64,000 nt of DNA from Saccopteryx bilineata (GCF_036850765.1 NC_089493.1:167946140-168010139); one strand, 5' to 3'. Numbered from the stretch's first letter, positions 10,556 to 22,214 are shown. Translations and numbers: made by a program. Notes: generated by a model from the letters alone, not told the origin.

Positions 10556-10754
10556 CAGTTATGTATAGGGATGTTCTCCTCACCCGTCCACAAGTGACAA
10601 GCCCCAAATTTGTTCTTCCTCTGATGCTTTTATGTTGTTTCCTAGGAAGCTTCAAAGCTGAGACCTACCGTGGACAAGATTTTCCAAAAACTCAGAATTC
10701 CCTCTATAAATTGGGCAGAGTGCTCATTAAACCTGTCCTCCACTCCTTATTCTT

Positions 10755-11095
10755 TTTTTTTTTTTTACAAAGACAGAGAGAGAGAGAGTCAAAGAGAGGG
10801 ATAGATAGGGACAGACAGACAGGAACAGAGAGATGAGAAACATCAATCATTAGTTTTTCATTGCACATTGCAACACTTAGTTGTTCATTGATTGCCCTCT
10901 CATACGTGCCTTGACTGTGAGCCTTCAGCAGACCGAGTAACCCCTTGCTTGAGCCAGCGACCTTGGGTCCAAGCTGGTGAGCTTTTGCTCAAACCAGATG
11001 AGCCAGCGCTCAAGCTGGTGACCTCGGAGTCTCGAACCTGGGTCCTCAGCATCCCAGTCCAATGCTCTATCCACTGCACCACTGCCTGGTCAGGC
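10755..11095 (-). mobile_element. Type C SINE
   Basis: Complement of the long type C form: T tail, AGACAGAGAGAG, GGGACAGACAGACAGGAACA, TTCATTGATTGCCCTCTCATA, then GAGCCAGCGACCTTGGGTCC and TGCCTGGTCAGGC. TSD CCTTATTCTT at 10745-10754 and 11096-11105. Confidence 0.93.
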
Positions 11096-11424
11096 CCTTA
11101 TTCTTACTGGAAAAAAAACCCACCAAAACCCCAAAAAACAGTACAGCCTGGTTTTAAGGGTGCTTCTTGGGTCTACTTCATTAGAAGAGATTTAGGTGTC
11201 TACCAGTGCATTGGCTATTTATGGAAGACTGATGTTGACAACAGGTCCCAGAGATGGCCAGCGAAGGCAGTTAGAAGTGAGTCAGCAGTCAAGACCTGTG
11301 AGGTCTCTAATGGAGCCTAAGTCGCTAAAAATGCAGAGTGTCAGTGTTTGGAGGGTTTCCTTATTATGTGTATCAGCTGCTGAGAATTTTCTGAGAAATT
11401 ATATAAATCAAGAGAATGGAGAGA

Positions 11425-11784
11425 GCCTGACCTGGTGGTGGCGCAGTGGATAGAGCGTAGGACTGGGATGCAGAAGGACCCAGGTTCGAGACCCCGAGGT
11501 CGCCAGCTTGAGTGCAGGCTCATCTGGTTTAAGCGAGGCTCACCAGCTTGGACCCAAGGTCGCTGGCTCCAGCAAGGGGTTGCTTGGTCTGCTGAAGGCC
11601 CGTGGTCAAGGCACATGTGAGAAAGCAATCAATGAGCAACTAAGGTGTTGCAATGCGCAATGAAAAACTAATGATTGATGCTTCTCATCTCTCTCCATTC
11701 CTGTCTGTCTGTCCCTGTCTATCCCTCTCTCTGACTCACTCTCTGTCTCTGTAAAAATAAATAAATAAAAAATAAATAAAAAAA
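11425..11784 (+). mobile_element. Full-length type C SINE
   Basis: Head GCCTGACCTGGTGGTGGCGC, AGTGGATAGAGCG, B box AGGTTCGAGACCC, body GGCTCACCAGCTTGGACCC, then AAAGCAATCAATGAGCAAC and an A-rich tail. A perfect 15-bp TSD, AAGAGAATGGAGAGA, lies at 11410-11424 and 11785-11799. Confidence 0.95.
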
Positions 11785-11799
11785 AAGAGAATGGAGAGA

Positions 11800-13440
11800 A
11801 GCTGAATATGTCTCCCTGATAAAGGCATTTCTCTGGCTCAAATATTTGATGACTGCCAGAGTCAACATAATTGGTTGCTAGATTTCAGGCCAACCTGATG
11901 TGGTTGACAGCATTATTGAGGTTGAGTGATTTCCTCTCTTTTTCCATTTTTGTCTTCTGTCTTGACCTGAAAACCCATGGAAAGTATTGTGCTATGTTAG
12001 TGGTTTTAAAGCTTTTTGCGTTTTGTTTGTTTGTTATTCTTCTTGATCTGATAGCTCAACTGATAGGCAGGGCCTGGAGGTGGTGGAACAGACACACATG
12101 GAACACGACCTAGAACACAATTTGAAAGCCAGCGTGATCAGTAGCATCACCCAAGATCCAAATAGGCAGATATCCAATAGTGTTTGACCGTAGGACTGGT
12201 GGATTCTTTTCCAAGCTGGATTTGCTATATCGACTGATGGCATGCACAGCTCCCCACCTCACAGGAAGCAAGTTGTTTCTTAGCAAGCAATGGAATTTTT
12301 TAATGGTATCGGACAGGGTTTCCTTCTGGTCCATTCCACTCTTGTTTAAGTTGGATCGGCTGAGCTGAAACCACATTGCTATTCCATCTCCTGAACCTTC
12401 CACAGTGTGCATTACATGTTTGCTTTTCCTTTTTCTTTTTCTAGGAGGAAACCAGTATTCCTCACACGTATGTTTTATGGTTGACACAGAATTCTTGGAG
12501 ATCTTTTCCCCGGTTTATTTGTAGAACTAACATACATGGAAAACTTGGACAAGGAGTCTTTTCTGTTCTCATTTGGAAGCTTCTGGTGGTTGAAAAGATG
12601 CAGGGAAGGAGGATGGAGACTGATAAAGGATGCTACGGTAGAGAAAGGGACAGAGACCGTGAACCTGGAAAGGATAGGGGAAGCTCTCCGAAGTCACACA
12701 AAGTTGGAGCAGAATGAGGATGGGTAACTAGAGGCTGGCTGAGGTGTCACAGAAAGATGGAGAACCACTGGGAAATGTCAGGAATGAGTTCCCCTTCGGA
12801 GAGAAAGTGCTTCTCAGCTTGCTGGGGCACTGATAAAGTGTGTCAGAGTCTGTTCCAAACCCGGAAGAATATTGAGCCTACATGGCCTGAGTGAAGTAAG
12901 GGGTTGGGATCTGCTGTTTAGGCTGGAATGTAATTCAGAGCCACTGGAGCATGCTGGTGTCATGAGAGGATGTCCCAAACTGTCATGACCCTCTCCATGG
13001 TCAGTTCCCTGCAGCCATTTCCACCACTCTTCTGGTTGCTGCCTTTGGCTGAATAATGGCAGGCTCCGGAGAAATGCCTGCCTGTGTGGAAGATGTCCCT
13101 GGCCTCCATGGCAGGTCTCCTCTGCCAGCAGTTAACTTATTCAGATAGTTACGCCCTTGGCACAGACCTAAGCGAAATAGTTTCTTAGTCACGTCAGTAG
13201 TGAAGATGGCTATGCTCTGTATGTCACCATCAAATAAATAAGGACAATGTCTGGAGCCAACTGGCAAGTTTGGTAAATGGGTTTGTGTTGACACACATCT
13301 TCCCAAATGTGATTGCCTATGAAAGTGCCTACTAGGTCCTGTTTGTGATTGTGAAGTGCGTTGATGGCGAATATGCTTCCTGGATGCAGCCTTTTCCCGT
13401 GTGAGCTCTGTGTTTATAACCCTTTAGCATTTAACATAGT
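11800..13440. other. Unique stretch with unrecognised frames
   Basis: No repeat family is clear. A 125-codon minus-strand frame at 12110-12487 has a basic PPRKRKRKSK stretch but no recognisable domain. I treat it as chance. A faint L2-like phrase near 12920-12970 (GAGCCACTGGAGCATGCTGG, then a TGTCATGAGAGGATG motif) may be decayed repeat. Confidence 0.4.
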
Positions 13441-13470
13441 GCCTCCTATGGAGGTTGCAATGGATGGACG

Positions 13471-13570
13471 ATGAGAGGGAGGGAGGGAGAGGAAGGGAGG
13501 GAGGAAGAAGGGCGAGAGGAAGGGATGGAGGGAAAATGTGGGGAAGAAAGAAGAAGCAGACCAATGAAAC
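13471..13570. repeat. Polypurine tract
   Basis: An imperfect run of GGGA/GGAA units on the plus strand with multiple G triplets. Low-complexity; the complement gives artefactual Pro/Ser/Leu-rich frames. Confidence 0.9.
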
Positions 13571-13619
13571 AGAGGGAGAGAAGGAAAGAAGAGATTCCAC
13601 AGATAGCATGAAATAGAAG

Positions 13620-13795
13620 AATGGTTTTCCAACTTTGGAGAGCATAAGACACCTCAGAAAAGCTACTTTAAAAATGTAGATTCCTGAGCCCCAACTCCCT
13701 AGAAATTTCAATTCAGCAATGTATATTCTCAATAAGTCCTCCTGGTGATTTTGACTCAGGTCGTCCACAGGCCTCACATTGAGAAGCGTTGTTAT
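13620..13795. mobile_element. MER20-like hAT remnant
   Basis: Phrases ATGTAGATTCCTGAGCCCCA, TCCTGGTGATTTTGACTCAG and an end like CACATTGAGAAGCGTTG match the arrangement of MER20-type elements, with inverted ends of the TTCTCAAACTTT type. Diverged and shortened. Confidence 0.6.
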
Positions 13796-15926
13796 AGAAA
13801 CCGTGAGTGTGACTCATAGTCTTCCCTTGTAGGGCATGAGAGTGGGTGTATCAGTCGCTGTGAATGTTTCCCAGGGTTCCAATCATCACTCTCTATGGAC
13901 AAGGAGAGGCGTTCATAGAATTGTGCAGCATGCTGGTGAGGGGACAGCTAGTTACCATTTCTGCTTTCAGAGTGACTTTAGGGTGTCATAATCACTGGCA
14001 GGTCAGTATCTTTTGTCTCACAGGTAACCTTATCATGGTACACCTGACCTTTTTTTTCCTTTGAAGTTCTTTGTCTTCCTTTTAAGGCATCCATGTCACA
14101 TTACTTGATTCCAGTAACAAGAAAATACAGTGTGTCATAAATTTAAACTTGGCGGAAGTCTCCGCTGCTGGCATTTGTTTGGCTGCACACTCCAGGTGCA
14201 GATGTGATGTGACAGTCTGCTGCTGTTCACCCTGTGCCCCAGCTCTCCTCTGTAACACGTATTTCTTGCACAGTGGAACCTGCCACTGACTAACAGGGTT
14301 CTTTCCTGAACACCTTGATTCTTTGTGTGACCTTCCCCTGCCCTCACTCCCCACATCAGATTGTATGGGGGCCACTATTGTGCACACATGTCAAGGTCAG
14401 CCTGTGCGGCTGGATGAGGTGGTATTTACCTTGTTCCATCTCAACGTTTGAAAGGGTTTTGTGTGAGATTCAAGAATTCTCTGTCAATTAAACTGCTTGT
14501 AGGCTGAACCGCCTTCCACGAACTAGCTTTTGACAATCACAAAAGATCTTTTACCCAGCACCATCCTTGAGGTCTTGATTGAAGCATTGTCTGTTGCTTT
14601 GGGCTTGCTGCTATCAGAGCAGTCAGGAGGAGGCTTCAAGTCAGCCCTGTAGTTTGTCCAAGTCAGAACCCTGTGGATGAAAAAGAGGCCACACACTAAA
14701 TCTGACAAGGTTAGGGGAGGCCTGCATGGTGGGCCTTAGAAACTCAGAGACCTAAAGTAACCACATAAGATGGTCTGAACTTCAAACTTTCTAACTGAAA
14801 GTGAGTCAGGGTGGGCAGTCATGTCCCGAGGCCAGTATCTTCCCTGACAAAGGCCAGTCTTCACCTCACCTGAGCCTGCCTGTTGTCTTTTGCATCTGGA
14901 TAACAGATCGTGTTTCCCCATGTATAAGACGCAACTTACGTACCTTTGGAATGTCAGGGTAATTTCCTTTGTCCAGACACCTCAAGGTACAGTCACTGCA
15001 CTGGAGCACAGACTGTGGAACCCTCATTGTTATTGTTATCATGTTAATTGTTAGCTATCAGGTACCCACCAATGTAAAAGAAGTATATATTTCTCCGCTT
15101 TACTATTTCTCCAATCTCAGAGATTTCTCTCTTTGCCTTCTCCCTCCTTACTCATCTATCACGAGTGGATTTTATGTAACCCCCTTATGTTTCCTCTTCG
15201 ATTCTGATGTGTGAAATAAGTCCTAAAACTGCCATTTCCTGGAGCATTTTTTCAATTTGTTGAGTTTTTCCTTCCCGGCAATTGTTGTTAGTTTTGCTCA
15301 AATAAACTCATAAAAATTCTCTACAGGTTTGGACATTTCTTACACTGACAGCTCCAAATGGCTTCTGGGCCATTTTATCTTGAGGCCTCTTCCGTTTTTG
15401 TGATCCTGTGACCCAGTGGTGCTTTAATAGTGGTCCCTGATTTGGAATGATATCATTCAGGATGCTGGCAATGAGATGTGGATGGGGGACATCTGTGTAG
15501 ATGATCTTATTGGAGAGGCCAGATGGCAGCAAACTCTAGAGTTCTAAGTCCCACTTGCTTAAAGGTGCCTGAGGAATAGCAGCCTACTGACAGCTTGAAG
15601 TATGGTGCACTGGATAATTGGCTTCCTCATTTAGTAATTTGTCTGCTTTCTTTCCTCTTCCTCTGCTTCCTCTCTTCTTGTAAACTGATAGTCTCCTGCC
15701 TCTTTGGGGGACTGATAGTCCCCTGAGCAATGGCTAAAGGAAGGGAGTGGCCACAGCCCCAGGTGGAGGGTCATTTGGAAAATGGACACAGAAAATAAGC
15801 ATCTCTCTTCCCCACTTTTTCTCTGGTTTCCCATCTTGCTTTTAGTTTTTCTCTCTGACAGTCCTCTTATCTTCTATTATTGTCTCCCTTGTCACTTCAT
15901 CCTCATATTTTTCTTTTCTGTTCTTT
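13796..15926. other. Mostly unique; possible LTR end near 15.04-15.33 kb
   Basis: No gene recognised. At 15040-15335 a C/T-rich stretch is followed by GCTCAAATAAACTCATAAAA and TTCTCTACAGG, reminiscent of the polyadenylation region of a retroviral LTR. No matching TG start, TSD or second LTR was found, so this is tentative. CCCCATGTATAAGACGCAAC at 14917-14936 resembles phrases seen in mammalian DNA transposons, also unproven. Confidence 0.35.
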
Positions 15927-16105
15927 TTTTTTATTATTAATTGATTTGAGAGAGAGAGAGAAGGGAGAGAGACAGACAGACAGACAGACATTCGTTTGTT
16001 GTTGTGCATTCACTGGTTGCTTCCTGAATGTACCCTGACCTGGGATCGAACTTGCAACCTTGGTATTTTGGGACAATGCTCTGACTGAACTAACCGGCCA
16101 GGGCC
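15927..16105 (-). mobile_element. Type D SINE
   Basis: Complement with TTATTAATTGATTTGAGAGA, (GACA)n, GCATTCACTGGTTGCTTC, a B box complement GGGATCGAACTTGCAACC and the end TAACCGGCCAGGGCC. No clear TSD, so an older copy. Confidence 0.85.
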
Positions 16106-16890
16106 CGTCAGTTTTTTCTGACTTACCTTTTATAAATCAATTTCCCTATTTTGTATCTCTCTTTCTACTTTTTCTATCCTTCTCTTTTTCTTTCTTTTAT
16201 TCCCCCCGTTCTGTTCCCTTTGCCTTCTTAGCTTTTATAATCGATCTAGTTAAGGTCAGTTCAGAAAAAGAGACTTGACCACTTTGACCACTTTTCAGGC
16301 TAACCTACCTTTGTTTTGTCTTGTCACTTTTTTTCTCCAAAGAAGAAAAAAATTTTAAAACACATTTCCGGCCCCTTCTGGCACCTTCATCCCCTCAAAT
16401 GTGTTTGTCTTTAGGTGTCGGAAGTCCCGGACACAACATCTCTGCTTCATTGAAAGCACAGATGCACCACTCAAAGCTTTTACCCTTGGACCTTGGGAAT
16501 AACGTCTGGTTTCACTTAATAAGTAATTTCGTTCTCCAGGTGGAATTCAGATTATTCCCTTGCAAGCCCTGGAGCAGACCTGACCCTGGTGTGAAAGAGT
16601 TAAGTCAAATGTCTTAGCCTGCCTGAAGTCTGGAGGACCCACGCTGATGTTAACCAGCTCCTCATGCTGTTTCCCCAGAGTCTGGGCCATCCTCATGGCA
16701 GAGGTAGAAGAGGGTTTCTGCCTCTGCCCCCTGGTAGGTCAGCTGGCTCCCCAGTCACAAGGCAGCCTGAGGGAACCCTACTGACAAGGGACTTTTGCTC
16801 ACAGTTAAAGGGGACAGCTGCTGAAGTTCACCACACTTCCCCACTTTTCATCTTTTAATTATAGTCTACAGAGGGCACTTAGGTCAGTGG
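16106..16890. other. Unique stretch
   Basis: No repeat recognised. A 98-codon frame at 16321-16617 has no recognisable domain. The part at 16480-16560 is non-repetitive and could be conserved non-coding DNA, but there is no direct evidence. Confidence 0.4.
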
Positions 16891-16894
16891 CTCC

Positions 16895-17085
16895 CATTCT
16901 TTATTGAAGAGTAGGGGGCAAGCTCTGGAGTCAGGATGCGTGGGTTCAGATCCCAGCTCCACCAACTGTATGACTAGACAAATGACTCGTTCTCTCTGAA
17001 CCTCAGTTCCCACATAAGCTTCATGAGGAACGTTTGTCTTTTTTTTATAGCTGTATCTCCAGCATGTAACACACATAACACATAG
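16895..17085 (+). mobile_element. MIR SINE
   Basis: Contains CAAGCTCTGGAGTCAGGATG, CGTGGGTTCAGATCCCAGCT, then CTCTGAACCTCAGTTCCCAC, in MIR order. Diverged, no TSD, as expected for its age. A second MIR follows at once. Confidence 0.85.
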
Positions 17086-17109
17086 ATGTTCAAGAAATAT
17101 ATTTCAGGG

Positions 17110-17785
17110 ATGAGCGAAATGGTTAAGAGCAAGGGCTTCATGCCGGACTGTCTGGGTTCAAATTCTAGCTCTGCCACTTTGTATGTGAATTTGGGCATGT
17201 CACTTCATCTTCTGTGCTCAATTTCTAAATCTGGGAAAACAGATAGGATCTGTATTAGTTTCCTGGGGCTGCTATAACAAATTATCACAAACTTGGTGGC
17301 TTAAAACAACAGACATTTATTCTTTCACAGTTCTGGAAGACCACAAGTCCAAAATCAAGGTGTCAAAGAGCTGCATTCTTTCCAGAGTCTCCAGGAGAGA
17401 ATTCTTCCTTTCCTCATAGCTTCTGGTGGCCTCAGGCATTCCGTGGCTTGTGGCTGTGTCAGTCCAGGCTCTGCCTCTGTCTTCACATGGCTTTCCCCTC
17501 TTCTCTGTGTCTTCTCCTCTTCTGACTTCCACAAGGACACTTGTAACTGGATTTAGGACCTCTCTGGGTAATTAAAGATGATTTCATCTCAAGATCCTTG
17601 ACTTAATTAAATCTGCCAAGACCCTTTTTTTAAGTAAGGTCACATTCATAGGTTCTGAGAGTTAGGCCACGGACATATTGTTTTAGGGGCCACCACTCAA
17701 CCTACACAGGGTTGTCATGAGGATCAATTTAATTAACATGTAAAGTGCTTAGGGCAGTACCTTGCTTGTAGTTAGAAAGAAGTAA
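17110..17785 (+). mobile_element. MIR split by an MLT1 LTR
   Basis: The 5' part (17110-17250) has TGGTTAAGAGCAAGGGCTTC, TGTCTGGGTTCAAATTCTAG and CTCTGCCACTTTGTATGTG; the 3' part resumes at 17708 with GGTTGTCATGAGGATCAATT and AAGTGCTTAGGGCAGTACC. The insertion of MLT1 dates MIR as older. Confidence 0.85.
17251..17707 (-). mobile_element. MLT1-type MaLR LTR inside MIR
   Basis: Starts TGTATTAGTTTCCTGGGGCT and continues TTGGTGGCTTAAAACAACAG, CTGTCTTCACATGGCTTT, GGTCACATTCATAGGTTCTG, the complement of a MaLR LTR from its 3' end. It ends near CAACCTACACA. Nearly full length (~457 bp), solo, non-coding. Confidence 0.8.
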
Positions 17786-17819
17786 GTGGTTTATTATATA
17801 CTTCACAGTAATTTAATAA

Positions 17820-17945
17820 TAAAAGCTGAGACAAGTGTGTGAAAATGCTACAGTGTCTGGCACAAAGCAAGAGCTCAGTGATTGTTATTTATTAATTTAG
17901 CAAATTTGTATTGAAGGCCTACTGTGTGCCTGCTGCCCTATTCTA
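17820..17945 (+). repeat. MIR-like remnants
   Basis: TGTCTGGCACAAAGCAAGAG looks like a MIR 3' end and TGAAGGCCTACTGTGTGCCT like the start of an antisense MIR. Short and decayed. Confidence 0.5.
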
Positions 17946-19529
17946 GGTGTGGGGGTATAGTAATAACAAATAATAATGAAGAATAAAGAACACAGGAAAG
18001 ACCGTTTTCTTGGCTGTGCTTACATTCCAGTAGTTTTCGTTAATACTACTTCCGTTACCACCACCGTGGTAGATGCAAGCCTCGTCGTACTGAGCCACTG
18101 AAACAAGATGCCGAAGAATGAATTTCCTAAGCGGAAGAGGAAACGGCACAGAAAACATCCCACAGCTAAAACCAAATTTCTGCTTGTGGTTTCAGAAGCA
18201 CAGAAGATCAACTTTAGTTTTAGCAAAACTGAGTTCAAAGGTTTGGGGTTTGGTTTTCTAGGGAGTTGTGTATTTTTTGTTTGTTTTTTGTTTTGTTTTG
18301 TTTTTTCATTTGTTGGGACCTGGTAGAGGAACAGGGGCATCAATCTTGTCTGAAACTCCGGTTGGCATTTCGTCTTGCAGCGGTGCCAGGCTGCTGGGGG
18401 CAGGGCGCAGGCAGCATCCTGGCCCAGTGCAGGCCAGGCTGTTGGAGAGTGAGGCTTCAGCCTGTGGGCACCGGGCCACGGGGTGCATTAACCTCGGAGA
18501 GCAGCGTTGCTGGTCCCGTTGCTGTGACAACAGTGGACGTGCCAGGAGGCCCAAAGAACCAATTAAATGGAAGGAAATTGCTGGTGCCCTCAGAAGAATA
18601 AGAGAAATTAAAGCAGGCTTCTCAGGACACCGTGGACATCTCTTTGACCTCCATACTCATGTTGAACATGTTAGCAGGGGACACTCCTGGGCATGGGGCT
18701 TGGGGAGACCTTCCTTTGGAGAAGGAAGATTGAGTGCGCAGATCACAGACACTGACGCTCCCTGGCTGGCCCAGGAACAAGAACTCCTCTCAGCAGTGGC
18801 AGCCTGTGCTCCACAGCGGTGGCGATGGCCTGTTTTATCTTCCAGCTCATCCCACATCTGTTGAGTTTGCCCTGATGGAACGCAGTGACCTGGAAACTCG
18901 CACAGAGCTCTGTTTCAGAATAGACTGTATAGAAAATAAACATGTGGGATAAATAAAGCACAGGGCAGGAAGTAATGGTTTTAAAAATGTTACCAGGAAA
19001 ACCACGGGTGAGGTCAGGTTCAGAAACGGTACGGCTTTCGGAGGCCCTTAGTCCTGACATCACTCGCATTGCTCAATAGGGACCTCCGCGCGGAGCAGGC
19101 GCTTTTGGAGTCTGCCCAGCGCTCTCGCTACCAGGCAGAAGAGCTTTGACCTACTTTTTTTTTTTTTTTTTAAGAAAGTTTTGCTGCTTGCTGAGAGACT
19201 TCCAACAGGGCAGTGAACTTGAAGAAGTAGGAATTTTTTTGTTTTGGACTATTTAATATGACAGGTTTCACGTCTCCCTCACGGACACCGGCCAGCCTCC
19301 CAATTGGGCAGTTTGGGATAGGACCAACGCCCGCCACCCACCCGCCTCCTTCCTGTGGCTCCCTCAGCTCAGGCTGCATCCCGGGGCACTGTGAGCTGGG
19401 GTTGAGGGCTCTGCCCTGCTGTGAAAGAGAGAAAATGGCCTTCTGAGTTTTTAAACCAGAGGGCAGTCTGCCATTGGATCATGGGTTGTCATGTCCTCCC
19501 TTCAGGACTTAACAAACACACTAGTGGCT
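17946..19529. other. GC-rich unique block with a 198-codon frame
   Basis: The 18350-18560 and 19085-19150 parts are GC-rich and non-repetitive. A plus-strand frame at 18268-18864 (198 codons) lies outside any repeat I recognise; its protein is Cys/Arg/Gly-rich with no known domain, and its start lies in a T/G-rich low-complexity run, so coding is doubtful. A minus-strand frame of 82 codons overlaps. No splice or promoter evidence supports a gene. Confidence 0.35.
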
Positions 19530-20080
19530 TTCCTTTGCACTTAGAATAACATCCAGACTTCTTGCCAGGGGTCCTCAGGGCCCTCCCTGACCTGGTTCCC
19601 GCAGACCTCGACTTTGTGTGCCAGTGATCTGTATCTTTCATGCCTTTCCAGCCATTCACACCCTTTTTCTGTTCCTAAGGCCCCCAAGCTTATTTCCTCC
19701 CAGGGTCTTTGAACACAGTCCTTCCTTCTCCTTGGGACATCCTCTCCCCAGATCCCCCATGTGCTGATTATTTCTCTGGTTTGCACTCAGATGTCACTTC
19801 CTCAGAAAGACCTGTGCCACCTCCTTGTCCAGAAATGATCCTACACCCCAGCAGTCACTCTTGATCAAGGCATTCTGTGGTTCTTTCCTGCATGGCACAT
19901 ACCACGATCTAAGTCATCTTATTTGTTGACTCAGTGACCATGTTGCCCCTAACCCTCGAACATAAGCTCCATGAAAACAGTGACTGTGCCGATGTTGTTC
20001 ACCACTATGATCTCCAACTTCTAAAATAGTTCCTGGCTTGTAGCTGGTACTCAGATATTTGTTGAGTGAATGAATGCTTA
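19530..20080 (+). mobile_element. L2 LINE 3' end
   Basis: Characteristic L2 3' sequence: CAGGGCCCTCCCTGACCTGG, CTTGGGACATCCTCTCCCCA, CAGATGTCACTTCCTCAGAA, ATAAGCTCCATGAAAACAGT, then TTTGTTGAGTGAATGAATG. About 550 bp, diverged. Among the clearest L2 copies in the window. Confidence 0.9.
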
Positions 20081-20934
20081 TCAAAATTGTGGGCTTTCTA
20101 AAATGCTGCCCAGGAGAATTGAGATAGAAAATCCTCAAGTAATGGATTTCTCTCAGCCCAATGACCCTGATTTTAAAAGATGTGGATTATCTCCATGGAG
20201 ATGCTTTTGGCTAAGAGCTCCTCTAATGGAATCTGGTAACCATTGTTTTGGGTTGGAGGTAGCTGTTAGGATAGTTTCTACTGTAAGAAACTAAAAACAC
20301 AATTAAAAGTAGCTTAAATATCTAGGACATTTTAGTAGCTCATTTAATAAGAAATCCTAGGCAGGGCTGTTCCAGGGTTGGTTAATGAAAGCCTCAAGGA
20401 CTCAGTTTCCTCCATACCTTTCCAGCCTGCCATTCTCCATTTGTCCTTCCTCATGTCACAGGATGGCCACAGTAGGTAAGGGTAGCATCTCATGCAGCCA
20501 GTTTGACAAACAGTAAAGGAAATGACCCTGTCTCTCTTCACTTTTAAAGACAAACTGAGTTTCTTAGCAGACTTTCCTGTCTTATAGGCCAGGATTACGA
20601 TGATTCTATTCCTAAAACAGTCTCTGGCAAGCGGAACCCTACTGTGTTTAGCTTTGACACTCGTAAAGACTCATTCCTTGGAACAGGAGAGGGCCCCAGC
20701 TTCTTCGGATGGAGCGGGCCTACAGATACCTACATCAGAGAGGGACTGTTGGGTTGACAAGGACAAGTTCTTTTACAAAAATGAAAGGCCATTCAGACTG
20801 CAATGCTTTTCAAAGCACAAATCACTCCATTAGCAAGTTACAGACAGTTTTAGAAACTTGATTAAATAACCCTGAAGACCAAATTAACACAAGCATCAGT
20901 AGAGGGTAACAGGAAAGTAGAGAAAAAGGAGATT
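20081..20934. other. Mostly unrecognised; possible MER repeat at 20.29-20.54 kb
   Basis: AGCTCATTTAATAAGAAATC followed by CTCATGTCACAGGATGGCCA and GTAGCATCTCATGCAGCC resembles a class of decayed medium-reiteration DNA transposons, but I cannot name it. The rest shows no family. Confidence 0.4.
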
Positions 20935-20949
20935 AAAATAGAAGTAAAA

Positions 20950-21077
20950 AACCCTGGCCAGTATTTCAGGTGGTTTGAGCATTGTCCTGATACATCAACA
21001 TTGTGAGTTCAGTCCCTAATCAGGGCACTTACAAGAATCAACCACTGAATGCATAAATGGGTAGAATAACAAATTGA

Positions 21078-21113
<36 letters not shown>

Positions 21114-21169
21114 CACTTCCTCTCTCTAATATCAATAAATTAAAAATATTTTAAATGTGTATATATAAA
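20950..21169 (+). mobile_element. Type D SINE
   Basis: Head ACCCTGGCCAGTATTTCAGG, middle TCCCTAATCAGGGCACTTAC, then GAATCAACCACTGAATGCAT, AACAAATTGATGTTTC and a (CT)n run at 21082-21110, ending ATCAATAAATTAAAA. A perfect 15-bp TSD, AAAATAGAAGTAAAA, at 20935-20949 and 21170-21184. The A box is poor, so it is probably inactive. Confidence 0.93.
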
Positions 21170-21397
21170 AAAATAGAAGTAAAAGAGGAAAGAGAAAGTA
21201 TATATGGTCTGTGATGATAGAATTTCGCTAAGAGAATTGTGTTTCCTAGCTTCTTCACCTGGTGCCTAAGTTGTCCTTTATTTATCAAGGCAGTTTTCTA
21301 AGTTTCACAAATGCTCACCCCTCCCATCTACTATGTACTGGGTTCTGATCCTGAATTCCTTTTTCCCAAGTAGCATTTCACTCTGCCAGGACTTTTG

Positions 21398-21409
21398 TTG
21401 TTGTTGTTG

Positions 21410-21449
<40 letters not shown>

Positions 21450-21966
21450 AGAGAGAAAGATAGGGACAGACAGGAGCAGAGAGAGATGGGAAACATCAAT
21501 CATCAGTTTTTTGTTGCGACACCTTAGTTGTTCATTGATTGCTTTTTCATATGTGCCATGACCGTGAGGCTACAGCAGACCGAGTAACCCCTTGCTTGAG
21601 CCAGTGACCTTGGGTCCAAGCTGGTGAGCTTTGCTCAAACCAGATGAGCCCGTGCTCAAGCTGGCAACCTCGGGGTCTTCTTTTTCTTCTTAAATTAATT
21701 AATTTATTTATTTTTATTTTATTCATTTTAGAGTAGAGAGAGAGTGAGAAAGAGAGAGAGAGAGAAAGGAGGGAGGAGCAGGAAGCATCAACTCCCATAT
21801 GTGTCTTGACCAGACAAGTGCATGGTTTCAAACTGGCGACCTCAGCATTCCAGGTTGATGCTTTATCCACTGCGCCACCACAGGTCAGGCAACCTCAGGG
21901 TCTTGAACCTGGGTCCTCCACATCCCATTTTGACACTCTATCCACTGCGCCACCGCCTGGTCAGGC
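21398..21966 (-). mobile_element. Type C SINE split by a nested SINE
   Basis: Segments 21398-21679 and 21905-21966 form one type C copy with (AG)n at 21415-21447, CATTGATTGCTTTTTCATA, GAGCCAGTGACCTTGGGTCC and the end CACCGCCTGGTCAGGC. Outer TSD AGGACTTTT (21389-21397) and AGGACTATT (21967-21975), 8 of 9 identical. The copy was complete before a type B SINE entered. Confidence 0.9.
21680..21889 (-). mobile_element. Type B SINE nested in a type C SINE
   Basis: Complement of type B: T/A tail, purine tract, GGAAGCATCAACTCCCATAT, TTTCAAACTGGCGACC, CACTGCGCCACCACAGGTCA. The host sequence CAACCTCGGGGTCTT (21665-21679) is duplicated as CAACCTCAGGGTCTT (21890-21904). Proves type B activity after this type C insertion. 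Confidence 0.93.
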
Positions 21967-22214
21967 AGGACTATTCTTCATTCTCAAAAATTTCTAGAAA
22001 AGCAGATACTCTCATGAACTTAATAGTTCTTTGACCATGACTTCAAAGGGAAATTTAAAGGGAAATTTTTGCCTAAAAAATTAAGCCCTCTGGGTCTCCG
22101 CATATGAGTTGTATGGAGACCAACCTCTTTGACAGTATATGGCCCAACCAAGTGCATTTTCTCAGGATTTCTGGATTTCACACTAATGAGGCATGCACAT
22201 CAATTTGGTTTTTT

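Noticed and set aside
10270..10655. Basic, Arg/Lys/Gly-rich proteins on the minus strand
   Set aside because: Translation of the polypyrimidine tract; low-complexity artefact.
12110..12487. 125-codon frame with a basic, nuclear-signal-like stretch
   Set aside because: No domain, no homology I recognise and no transcript features; the expected number of such chance frames in 64 kb is not small.
13414..13777. Pro/Ser/Leu-rich minus-strand frames
   Set aside because: Translation of the complement of the polypurine tract.
17946..19160. CpG island or promoter
   Set aside because: GC rises locally but CpG dinucleotides remain sparse, with no TATA or initiator context and no downstream exon evidence.
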